5,169 nucleotides of DNA, taken from positions 1-5,169 of the forward strand of contig DASSSO010000122.1 in the NCBI GenBank assembly GCA_035776735.1. Reading direction: 5' to 3'. How positions within the stretch are numbered: the stretch's first letter is position 1; every line of letters starts with the position of its first letter. The position numbers and the translations under genes are program-made. The stretch comes from JACDAN01 sp035776735. Its GTDB lineage: Bacteria; Actinomycetota; Thermoleophilia; Gaiellales; Gaiellaceae. The notes beneath the pieces were generated by a model. The model was not told where the DNA came from, did not search any database, and saw nothing but the letters and a program-made list of their open reading frames with translations. Shown here in pieces: positions 1 through 4,664 of this stretch.

Positions 1-329
1 CCCTCGAAGGCGAGGCCGAGGCGCGAGAGCTCCTCGACGTCGAACTTGCCCTCGATCGTCGCCTCGACGTCGAACTCCTCGACGATGTCCGGCTCCTTGC
101 CGATCAGCTCGCGCGCCCGGCCGGGCAGGTGCTGGCCCGCGGCCTCCACCGACTCCCAGACGTAGACGGCGCCCCAGCGCTCGGTCGCCTCGTCCGAGAG
201 CCAGAGCTTGAGGCGGAGCCCCTCGACCTCCTCGAACTCGTCGACCGACTCGTCCAAGAGGTAGCGGCGAAGTTCCTCGATGGTCGTCTGCGAGTCCGCC
301 AGGTTCCAGAGGACGAGACGGACGATCAC
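1..329 (-). CDS. YdhR-like monooxygenase-fold small protein (3' end cut by window edge)
   Basis: The reading frame starts at GTG (329-327) and gives 109 complete codons before leaving the window, so the C-terminus is missing. The N-terminus reads MIVRLVLWNLADSQTTIEEL. A central stretch (about residues 36-66) has the order GLRLKLWLSDEATERWG followed by a strand ending VYVWES and a helix. This resembles the YdhR/putative mono-oxygenase family (dimeric alpha-beta barrel, ABM-like), where a G-[FL]-x-x-K-x-W segment is followed by a G-x-[IV]-Y-x-[FW] strand. The start overlaps the stop of the upstream 74-aa gene as GTGA, implying translational coupling; no good Shine-Dalgarno site is seen. The C-terminal part repeats the word FDVE twice about ten residues apart. 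The family call is from remembered pattern only. The substrate is unknown, and even in YdhR the enzymatic role is not firmly established. Reality of the gene is likely; the family is moderately sure. Confidence 0.7.
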   Translation of the reverse strand, partial: MIVRLVLWNLADSQTTIEELRRYLLDESVDEFEEVEGLRLKLWLSDEATERWGAVYVWESVEAAGQHLPGRARELIGKEPDIVEEFDVEATIEGKFDVEELSRLGLAFE

Positions 330-550
330 TCGGCCGCGTCCGGCCGGTCCGCCGGCTCGCGGCGGTTGAGCCGCTCGAGGAAGGCGTCGCGGAGCGACTC
401 GCCGCTCACCTTGAGCTGGTAGCGGGGCCGTCGCGGCTCGATCTTGACGATCTTGACCTCGCGGCTCGTGTCGCCGTACGAGCGGCCGTACGCTTCGGCC
501 TCGCCGATCTCGTGGAGCCTCGACTCGTTCCTCCGGCGGAAGAGGCGCAC
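326..550 (-). CDS. Conserved-looking 74-aa basic hypothetical protein
   Basis: This 74-aa frame starts at GTG (550-548) and ends in TGA inside the GTGA overlap with the following YdhR-like gene. I do not recognise a named family. The N-terminus is arginine-rich (MRLFRRRNESRL). It is followed by an acidic helix-like segment (EIGEAEAYGRSYGD), a strand-like KIVKIEPRRPRYQLKV segment, and a predicted amphipathic helix ESLRDAFLERLNRR before a charged tail. No signal peptide, membrane segment or metal motif is present, so a small cytoplasmic protein is expected. The upstream 47-aa gene ends in TAA only 9 bp before this start and lies in the same reading frame. Tight packing on both sides supports an operon of three small genes. 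No obvious Shine-Dalgarno site precedes the GTG, so initiation probably depends on coupling. Confidence 0.7.
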   Translation of the reverse strand: MRLFRRRNESRLHEIGEAEAYGRSYGDTSREVKIVKIEPRRPRYQLKVSGESLRDAFLERLNRREPADRPDAAE

Positions 551-559
551 CGGGGGAGA

Positions 560-703
560 TTACGCAGGCTCGGGCAGCTTGGCCAGGACCTGCTTGATGC
601 TCCGCAGGATGTCGGCCTCCTCGTGGCCGAAGTCCTCGAGGAAGGACTTCAACGCGTTCCGGATGATCCGAAGCTCCTCGGCCGTGACTTCGATCGTGTG
701 CAT
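560..703 (-). CDS. 47-aa helical small protein, unrecognised
   Basis: A complete ATG (703-701) to TAA frame encodes 47 residues: MHTIEVTAEELRIIRNALKS, then FLEDFGHEEADILRSIKQVL and AKLPEPA. A short N-terminal strand is followed by two amphipathic helices separated by a Gly-His turn. The heptad-like spacing of Leu/Ile suggests a helical hairpin or a dimer. There is no cysteine, signal or membrane segment. It is too acidic overall to look like a typical DNA-binding protein, and I do not assign a function. It is the first gene of a packed three-gene set, ending 9 bp before the 74-aa gene. Upstream of its ATG lies the foldback element, whose end is only 10 bp away, so its 5' leader is largely made of that element. 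No clear Shine-Dalgarno site is visible. Codon use, with G/C at third positions, and protein-like composition support it as a real gene despite its size. Confidence 0.65.
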   Translation of the reverse strand: MHTIEVTAEELRIIRNALKSFLEDFGHEEADILRSIKQVLAKLPEPA

Positions 704-713
704 GGGGCGAGCC

Positions 714-879
714 TAGTGCCTCTTCAGGTGCTACTGCCCCGCTTCTGGGTCGCGTGCACCAAGCCAGAGCGCGCACTCCGACAAGCCAAGGCTAGGCAGC
801 CTTGGGGAGGAGGAGGGTCGGCTCTGGCGCAGCGTGATCGCGGGCCAGAAGCCGGCGTGTAGTGCCTGGAGAGGCACTA
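714..879. repeat. 166-bp foldback (MITE-like or REP-doublet-like) element flanked by TA
   Basis: The whole stretch is one long imperfect palindrome. The left arm (714-793) folds onto the right arm (798-879) with apical loop AGGC (794-797). Perfectly paired blocks are: GCTTCTGG 741-748 with 845-852; CGCG 751-754 with 839-842; GCCAGAGC 763-770 with 821-828; CCAAGGCT 786-793 with 798-805. By hand alignment about 57 of 77 ungapped positions pair. The outer 21 bp of the two ends match 18/21 as inverted copies, and each end is itself a small hairpin: TAGTGCCT-CTTC-AGGTGCTA (two G-U pairs) and TAGTGCCT-GGAG-AGGCACTA. It begins and ends with TA, which could be a TA target duplication as left by IS630/Tc1-mariner-type MITEs. 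It encodes no plausible protein. Alternatives are a REP-type repeat pair or a cis-acting structured RNA or terminator between the cupin and the next gene. Confidence 0.72.
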
Positions 880-1236
880 ACCCCAGTCGGGCGGCTCGTA
901 CTTGCCTTCGAGCGGCGCTCCGAAGGTCACGAACTCGAGCCCCTCGTCGCCCGCGACCGGTACGCGCGTGGACTCCGGATCGACCCGCACGAAGCGGCCG
1001 GGCCGGAGCTCGACCTCCTCGCCGTCGATGCGCATCGTCCCGCCGCCCTCGACCACGAAGTAGACCTCCTCGAGGTTCGTGTCCGAGTGGTCGTGCTCAC
1101 GGCCCTCGACCCCGGGAGGAATCGTGAAGTAGTTGAAGCCGAACGCCCGCGCGCCGGTCGCCCTGCGCGTCTTCCGCACCATCCCTCCGGGCCCCTCGCC
1201 CTCGAGCGAGTCGACGTCGACGACCGAGTACCCCAT
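877..1236 (-). CDS. Small single-domain cupin (Cupin_2-like)
   Basis: The 119-aa product has the cupin beta-barrel pattern. Motif 1 is seen at residues 45-66: GREHDHSDTNLEEVYFVVEG, with His48, His50 and Glu56/57 as likely metal ligands. Motif 2 follows at about 80-96, with GRFVRVDPESTRVPV. There the usual fourth-ligand His is replaced by Arg92, so metal binding may rest on motif 1 alone, or the site may bind a different ligand. No signal peptide is present, so it is cytoplasmic. The ATG (1236-1234) directly follows the mccB stop codon (TAGATG, no gap), indicating translational coupling and a role close to the carboxylase in expression. The substrate is unknown; sugar, acyl or regulatory small-molecule binding are all possible. 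Its TAG stop (879-877) is formed by the end of the foldback element, though the sequence remaining if the element were removed would also give TAG. Confidence 0.88.
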   Translation of the reverse strand: MGYSVVDVDSLEGEGPGGMVRKTRRATGARAFGFNYFTIPPGVEGREHDHSDTNLEEVYFVVEGGGTMRIDGEEVELRPGRFVRVDPESTRVPVAGDEGLEFVTFGAPLEGKYEPPDWG

Positions 1237-2796
1237 CTACATCCGGAAGATGCCGAACTCGGTCTCCGGGATCGGGGCGTTGAGCGCGGCCGAGATCCCC
1301 AGCGCGAGCACGCGCCGCGTGTCGAGCGGGTCGATGATCCCGTCGTCCCACAAGCGAGCGGTCGAGTGGTACGGGTTGCCCTCCGCCTCGTACTTCGCCC
1401 GGATCTCGTCGGGATCCGCGTCGCCGACCATCGTCAGCACCATGGCGGCCTGCTCTCCGCCCATGACCGAGATGCGGGCGTTCGGCCACATCCAAAGCTG
1501 CCGCGGGCCGTACGCGCGCCCGCACATCGCGTAGTTCCCGGCGCCGAACGACCCGCCCGTGACGACCGTGAACTTCGGCACCTCCGCGCAGGCGGTCGCC
1601 ATGACGAGCTTCGCGCCGTCGCGCGCGATCCCGCCCGTTTCGTACTCGGTCCCGACCATGAAGCCGGTGATGTTCTGGAGGTAGACGAGCGGGACGCGCC
1701 GCTTGCAGGCGAGCTCGATGAAGTGCGCCCCCTTCTGCGACGACTCGGCGAAGAGGACGCCGTTGTTCGCGAGGATCCCGACCGGGTACCCCTCGATCCG
1801 GGCGAAGCCGCAGACGAGCGTCTCGCCGTAGTTCTCCTTGAACTCGTGGAAGCGGCTCCCGTCGACGATCCGGGCGATCAGCTCACGCGGGTCGACCTGC
1901 TGGCGGAAGTCCTCCGGGATCAGGCCGTACAGCTCGGACGGGTCCGCGACCGGCTCCTCCGGAGGGGCCACGTCCCACGGCGCCTCCTTCCGCCGGTGCA
2001 GGTTCCGGGCGACCGAGCGGACGATGGCGAGCGCGTGCTCGTCGCTCGCCGCGTAGTGGTCGGCGACGCCCGATCTCCGCGTGTGGACGTCCGCGCCGCC
2101 GAGCTCCTCGGCGGTCACGTCTTGGCCCGTCGCCGCTTTCACGAGCGGCGGGCCGCCGATGAAGATCGTCCCGGTCCCGCGCACGATGATCGTCTCGTCG
2201 CTCATCGCCGGGACATAGGCGCCGCCGGCCGTGCACGAGCCCATGACCGCCGCGATCTGGGGGATCCCTTTCGACGACATCCGCGCCTGGTTGAAGAAGA
2301 TGCGGCCGAAGTGCTCCCGGTCGGGGAAGACCTCGTCTTGGAGCGGGAGGAAGGCGCCGCCCGAGTCCACGAGGTAGATGCAGGGGAGGTTGTTCTGCTC
2401 CGCGATCTCCTGTGCGCGCAGGTGCTTCTTGACCGTCAGCGGGAAGTAGGTGCCGCCCTTGACGGTCGCGTCGTTGGCGACGACCACGCACTCCTGGCCT
2501 TCGACGACGCCGATGCCCGTGACGATGCCGGCGGAGGGCGCCTGTCCGTCATAGAGCTCCCAGGCGGCGAGGGCGCTGAGCTCGAGGAACGCGGTGCCGG
2601 GGTCGACGAGCCGGTCGACCCGCTCGCGCGCGGGCATCTTCCCGCGCGACCGATGCCGCTCGACGGCCGTCTCGCCGCCGCCGCGCGCGACCTGCTGCGT
2701 CCGCTCGCCCAGCTCGGAGACGAGCGCCTCCATCCGGTCGCGGCGCTGCACGAAGACCTCGGAGTCGCGTTCGACTTGCGACGTCAGGAGCGCCAC
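1237..2796 (-). CDS. mccB: Acyl-CoA carboxylase carboxyltransferase (beta) subunit, methylcrotonyl-CoA carboxylase type
   Basis: The 519-aa protein is a full-length crotonase-fold carboxyltransferase, near the usual 520-540 aa for MCC beta. The N-terminal CT half carries LVDSGGAFLPLQDEVFPDR (about 142-160), then EHFGRIFFNQARMSSKGIPQ and GSCTAGGAYVPAMSDE (186-201). The LPLQDEVFPDREHFGRI run is typical of MCC/geranyl-CoA carboxylase beta subunits, whereas propionyl/acetyl types have GGARIQEG there. The C-terminal half has LQNITGFMVG (373-382) and GGSFGAGNYAMCGRAYGPR (414-432), the glycine-rich oxyanion region. With a biotinylated alpha subunit it would carboxylate 3-methylcrotonyl-CoA in leucine breakdown (EC 6.4.1.4). 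The GTG start (2796) aligns with the usual family N-terminus; no strong Shine-Dalgarno site precedes it, so it may be leaderless. No alpha subunit gene lies in the window. A 25-bp dyad stands 17 bp upstream. Geranyl-CoA specificity cannot be excluded. Confidence 0.95.
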   Translation of the reverse strand: MALLTSQVERDSEVFVQRRDRMEALVSELGERTQQVARGGGETAVERHRSRGKMPARERVDRLVDPGTAFLELSALAAWELYDGQAPSAGIVTGIGVVEGQECVVVANDATVKGGTYFPLTVKKHLRAQEIAEQNNLPCIYLVDSGGAFLPLQDEVFPDREHFGRIFFNQARMSSKGIPQIAAVMGSCTAGGAYVPAMSDETIIVRGTGTIFIGGPPLVKAATGQDVTAEELGGADVHTRRSGVADHYAASDEHALAIVRSVARNLHRRKEAPWDVAPPEEPVADPSELYGLIPEDFRQQVDPRELIARIVDGSRFHEFKENYGETLVCGFARIEGYPVGILANNGVLFAESSQKGAHFIELACKRRVPLVYLQNITGFMVGTEYETGGIARDGAKLVMATACAEVPKFTVVTGGSFGAGNYAMCGRAYGPRQLWMWPNARISVMGGEQAAMVLTMVGDADPDEIRAKYEAEGNPYHSTARLWDDGIIDPLDTRRVLALGISAALNAPIPETEFGIFRM

Positions 2797-2812
2797 GGCT
2801 GTAAGCCTATTC

Positions 2813-2837
2813 GGCCCACCGGCCGAGCCGGAGGGCC
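2813..2837. promoter_or_regulatory. 25-bp operator-like dyad upstream of mccB
   Basis: Two 11-bp arms, GGCCCACCGGC (2813-2823) and GCCGGAGGGCC (2827-2837), are inverted copies with one mismatch (A opposite A) around a CGA centre. The site lies 17-41 bp before the mccB GTG and just left of a plus-strand TATGAT. A dimeric regulator bound here could control both divergent units. A hairpin in a longer mccB leader is the alternative. Confidence 0.45.
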
Positions 2838-2840
2838 TTC

Positions 2841-2846
2841 TATGAT
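2841..2846 (+). promoter_or_regulatory. Candidate -10 box for the divergent plus-strand gene
   Basis: TATGAT matches the sigma-70-type -10 consensus at 5 of 6 positions and is one of very few AT-rich words in this GC-rich intergenic stretch. The -35 position would fall inside the 25-bp dyad and has no TTGACA-like word, so an activator-dependent or extended promoter is possible. Transcription from here would give a leader of about 90 nt before the ATG at 2943. Confidence 0.3.
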
Positions 2847-2847
2847 C

Positions 2848-2917
2848 GGCGCCGCAAGACGGCGCCTTGGGAGCCTAGCCGTGCGGTCGGACCCTGAAGG
2901 TCCGGACTTGTCGGACC
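2848..2917 (+). promoter_or_regulatory. Leader with a GGCGCCG hairpin and alternating CGGACC/GGTCCG stems
   Basis: GGCGCCG (2848-2854) and CGGCGCC (2860-2866) form a perfect 7-bp stem around CAAGA. Further on, CGGACC (2888-2893) can pair with GGTCCG (2899-2904) around CTGAA. The same GGTCCG can instead pair with a second CGGACC (2912-2917) around a 7-nt loop. The two stems exclude each other, an arrangement used by attenuators and other RNA switches. There is no T-run, so a classical terminator is not indicated. No known riboswitch core is recognised. The function is inference only. Confidence 0.35.
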
Positions 2918-2942
2918 GCCGGACGTCGAGGACAGTGAGGGG

Positions 2943-3173
2943 ATGCACGTCCGACTGAGCGATCCGAGCCTCGCGGAGGAGTTCGTCGTGTTCCTCCGGC
3001 GCGCCGACTGCATCGCCGACGTCGGCCAGGTCGAGGCGCACGCGGAGGGGATCGCCGTCCAGGTCGAGGTTCCGAAGGCCTACGACGGCGACCAGGCGCG
3101 GATGGAGGTCGCGCTCTACCTGCGCGTGTGGGAAGCCGTGCATCCCGGGTCGGGAGCCGAGCTTCTCGACTAG
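2943..3173 (+). CDS. 76-aa hypothetical protein, small alpha/beta
   Basis: The frame starts at ATG 2943 after a GTGAGGGG run, which may serve as a close-spaced ribosome site, and ends in TAG at 3171-3173. I do not recognise a named family. The sequence opens MHVRLSDPSLAEEFVVFLRR and continues with ADCIADVG. A strand-like GIAVQVEVP follows, then a long helix QARMEVALYLRVWEAVHPG and an acidic end. The beta-alpha-beta-alpha order, one Cys (residue 23) and lack of signal or membrane segments point to a small cytoplasmic protein. Codon use matches its neighbours. It diverges from mccB across a dyad-rich 146-bp region and is followed immediately by a hairpin, so it is probably transcribed alone. 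Function unknown. Confidence 0.75.
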   Translation: MHVRLSDPSLAEEFVVFLRRADCIADVGQVEAHAEGIAVQVEVPKAYDGDQARMEVALYLRVWEAVHPGSGAELLD

Positions 3174-3193
3174 GAGGGTTTGGCGAACCCTCC
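3173..3193 (+). terminator. Terminator-like hairpin after the 76-aa gene
   Basis: GGAGGGTT (3173-3180) and AACCCTCC (3186-3193) form a perfect 8-bp stem with loop TGGCG, beginning at the last base of the stop codon. There is no T-tract after it, as is common in GC-rich actinobacterial terminators. Its placement between the 76-aa gene and the secreted-protein gene fits termination or transcript-end protection. Confidence 0.55.
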
Positions 3194-3238
3194 ATCCAAG
3201 GGATTCGGACTGGCGCCCCGCCGGCCGATGTTCGTGAC

Positions 3239-3667
3239 ATGCGTCGCTTTCTCGCGGCGTCGCTCGCCGCCCTGTTCCTGGCCGGCTACGCCGGCGCCAC
3301 GATCAAGCCTGCCCGTGGGATGTCCGGGATCACCCTCGGTATGACGCCCACGCAGGTCGCCGCCAAGCTCGGACGGCCGGTGGGCAAGAGTCACACCCGC
3401 TGGTACTACCCGCGGGTCTGGGTCGGCTTTCGCGGCCGCAGGGTCGTCGAGGTCACGACCACCCGGAGCACGGAGCGGCTCGCCAACGGCTTGGGCGTCG
3501 ACTCGAGCGAGGCGCAGGTGCGGGCCACGTACCCGCAGGCTCAATGCGCGCAGGCGGGCGTGTTCCGCCGCTGCCGGCTCGGGAGCGGGGCGCCCGGGAG
3601 CCGCGTTACCGATTTCATGATCGGCCGCGGCCGGGTCCTGCAGATCAGCATCCTGCTGCTGCCCTAG
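3239..3667 (+). CDS. Secreted protein with two SmpA/OmlA-like (BLIP-like) modules
   Basis: The start at ATG 3239 is chosen because it gives a clean signal peptide: MRRFLAASLAALFLAGYAGA, with likely cleavage after an A-x-A near residue 20. Upstream in-frame starts would bury this segment. No lipobox Cys is present, so it is probably released or wall-associated. The mature part (about 122 aa) has a first module with GMSGITLGMTPTQVAAKLGR (27-46), the turn-helix pattern of SmpA/OmlA and BLIP-like domains. A related second module follows with LGVDSSEAQVRATYPQAQC (85-103). Each is followed by strand-like segments. Cys103 and Cys112 flank a short hairpin and may form a disulfide. Target unknown; such modules usually mediate protein binding. 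No clear Shine-Dalgarno site is seen. The gene ends in TAG within a CTAG shared with the convergent stop. Confidence 0.8.
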   Translation: MRRFLAASLAALFLAGYAGATIKPARGMSGITLGMTPTQVAAKLGRPVGKSHTRWYYPRVWVGFRGRRVVEVTTTRSTERLANGLGVDSSEAQVRATYPQAQCAQAGVFRRCRLGSGAPGSRVTDFMIGRGRVLQISILLLP

Positions 3668-3879
3668 GCGCGCCGGCGCTGGGCGATCTGAGAGTCGGCC
3701 GGCCGCATCATCGTGTAGAGCAGCAGCCCGATGAACGGGGCGAGGAGCATGCCGATCGCCCAGGCGGCCTTTCCGCCGACGGAGAGGTCGGGGCGCCGCC
3801 GGAGCAGGTCGAGGACGGCTCGCACCCACAGGATCAGGAAGAGCGCGATCACGGCGCCGAGGATGATCCGCATCACCAT
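3664..3879 (-). CDS. PLDc_N-type two-helix membrane protein
   Basis: This 71-aa protein has two predicted membrane helices, about residues 4-24 (IILGAVIALFLILWV) and 38-57 (AAWAIGMLLAPFIGLLLY). They are joined by a charged loop, DLLRRRPDLSVGGK, and followed by a basic tail. The pattern of a Trp in the second helix, a Pro after AP-F/I-x-G, and a Y-x-x-x-RP end matches the phospholipase D nuclease N-terminal (PLDc_N) domain, a membrane anchor often found as a stand-alone small protein. There is no catalytic HKD motif, so no lipase activity is expected. The start at ATG 3879 is 12 bp after the TPR gene stop; ATG 3873 is an alternative. It is likely co-transcribed with the TPR gene. It ends in TAG overlapping the stop of the convergent secreted-protein gene. 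Confidence 0.82.
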   Translation of the reverse strand: MVMRIILGAVIALFLILWVRAVLDLLRRRPDLSVGGKAAWAIGMLLAPFIGLLLYTMMRPADSQIAQRRRA

Positions 3880-3891
3880 GTCAAGGTGACT

Positions 3892-4593
3892 CTACGAGTC
3901 CAGCTGCTCGAGTGCTGCGTCGATGCGACGCCCGAACGCCGAAGCACCGGAGCCGTCGGCGGCCTCCTTCGCCTCCGTGAGCAGGCGGCGGGCGTCGTCG
4001 GTGCGTCCCTCCTCGGCCGCGATCTCGCCGAGGGTCAGGAGCCCGGCGGCGACGCCCGGCACGAAGCCGTCCTCCCGGCGGAGCTCGAGCGACTCCTCCA
4101 GCGCGCGGATCCCGTCGTCGCGCCGGCCCTGCTCGTACCAGGCGAAGCCGAGATGGCGAACGGCGTAGGAGCGCAGCAGCCGGTCGTCGTCGGCCTTGGC
4201 CGCCTCGTAGGCACGCTCGAAATGGGGTAGGGAGGCATCGTGGTCGTCGCGGACGACCTGGTGGACGACGCCGATCCAGAACTCGGCCCAGCGCTCGAGG
4301 CGCTCGTCGCCCGCCTCGCGGGCCAGCTCCAGCGAGCGGCAGAAGAGCTGGAGCTCCCGCGGATCCTCTTCGCGCTCGGCGAGGAACGTCGCGTGGACGA
4401 TGCGGCCGCGCTCCTGGAGCAGCCGCGCCTCGGCGCGCAGGAGCTCTCTCTCCGCCTCTTCGCGCGCGTCGGCCGAGCCGGTGAAGAGCGCCTGCTCGTT
4501 CAGCAGGTCGGCCCGCTCGAAGGGATCGTCCGTCAGCTCCAGCGCCTCGACCCACCGGCCCTGGCCTCGCAGTCCCGCCGCACGCGCGTCCAC
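3892..4593 (-). CDS. TPR-repeat protein
   Basis: The likely product is 233 aa from GTG 4593. The frame stays open further upstream, but that extension overlaps the divergent permease and has an unnatural composition, so it is rejected. Helical pairs with TPR-type spacing run through most of the chain. Clear units lie near residues 101-133 (WAEFWIGVVHQVV, then SLPHFERAYEAAK), 141-172 (SYAVRHLGFAWYEQGRRDDG, then ALEESLELRR) and 181-212 (VAAGLLTLGEIAAEEGRTDD, then ARRLLTEAKEAA). The G-R-x-x-D/E-A turns and the A/G/Y/L positions are typical. The N-terminal hundred residues are acidic helices, probably degenerate repeats. No DNA-binding, kinase or signal sequence is present, so a cytoplasmic scaffold is likely, with partner unknown. 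The membrane PLDc_N protein lies 12 bp downstream and is probably in the same transcript. The start codon is uncertain for lack of a Shine-Dalgarno site. Confidence 0.85.
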   Translation of the reverse strand: MDARAAGLRGQGRWVEALELTDDPFERADLLNEQALFTGSADAREEAERELLRAEARLLQERGRIVHATFLAEREEDPRELQLFCRSLELAREAGDERLERWAEFWIGVVHQVVRDDHDASLPHFERAYEAAKADDDRLLRSYAVRHLGFAWYEQGRRDDGIRALEESLELRREDGFVPGVAAGLLTLGEIAAEEGRTDDARRLLTEAKEAADGSGASAFGRRIDAALEQLDS

Positions 4594-4643
4594 GCGGACT
4601 AAGACGCGGCTCGCTGCGTTCGGTTGACGGCGGGCCGCGCGCT

Positions 4644-4664
4644 TTCCGGTGAAATGAGCCGGAA
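4644..4664. promoter_or_regulatory. TTCCGG-N9-CCGGAA dyad over the permease start
   Basis: TTCCGG (4644-4649) and CCGGAA (4659-4664) are perfect 6-bp inverted copies around TGAAATGAG. The permease ATG lies in the 9-nt loop. In DNA it could be an operator for a dimeric regulator shared with the divergent TPR gene 51 bp away. In RNA it would be a hairpin presenting or hiding the start codon. Confidence 0.35.

Noticed and set aside
129..862. Plus-strand frames of 90-116 codons across the small-gene set and the foldback
   Set aside because: They run opposite better-supported minus-strand genes or through the non-coding foldback, and have Arg/Ser/Pro-rich shadow-like translations.
714..879. Integron attC site
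   Set aside because: The foldback shape is attC-like, but the ends do not match the GTTRRRY/RYYYAAC core sites, and no integrase or cassette array is present.
860..879. Simple intrinsic terminator of the cupin gene
   Set aside because: The 8-bp hairpin alone would fit, but there is no T-run and it is one end of a larger paired structure; termination may be a side effect, so it is not listed separately.
862..2958. A 698-codon open frame on the plus strand opposite cupin and mccB
   Set aside because: It is the antisense shadow of strongly recognised minus-strand genes. Its translation is dominated by Arg, Asp, Val and His with no domain pattern, as expected for high-GC antisense frames.
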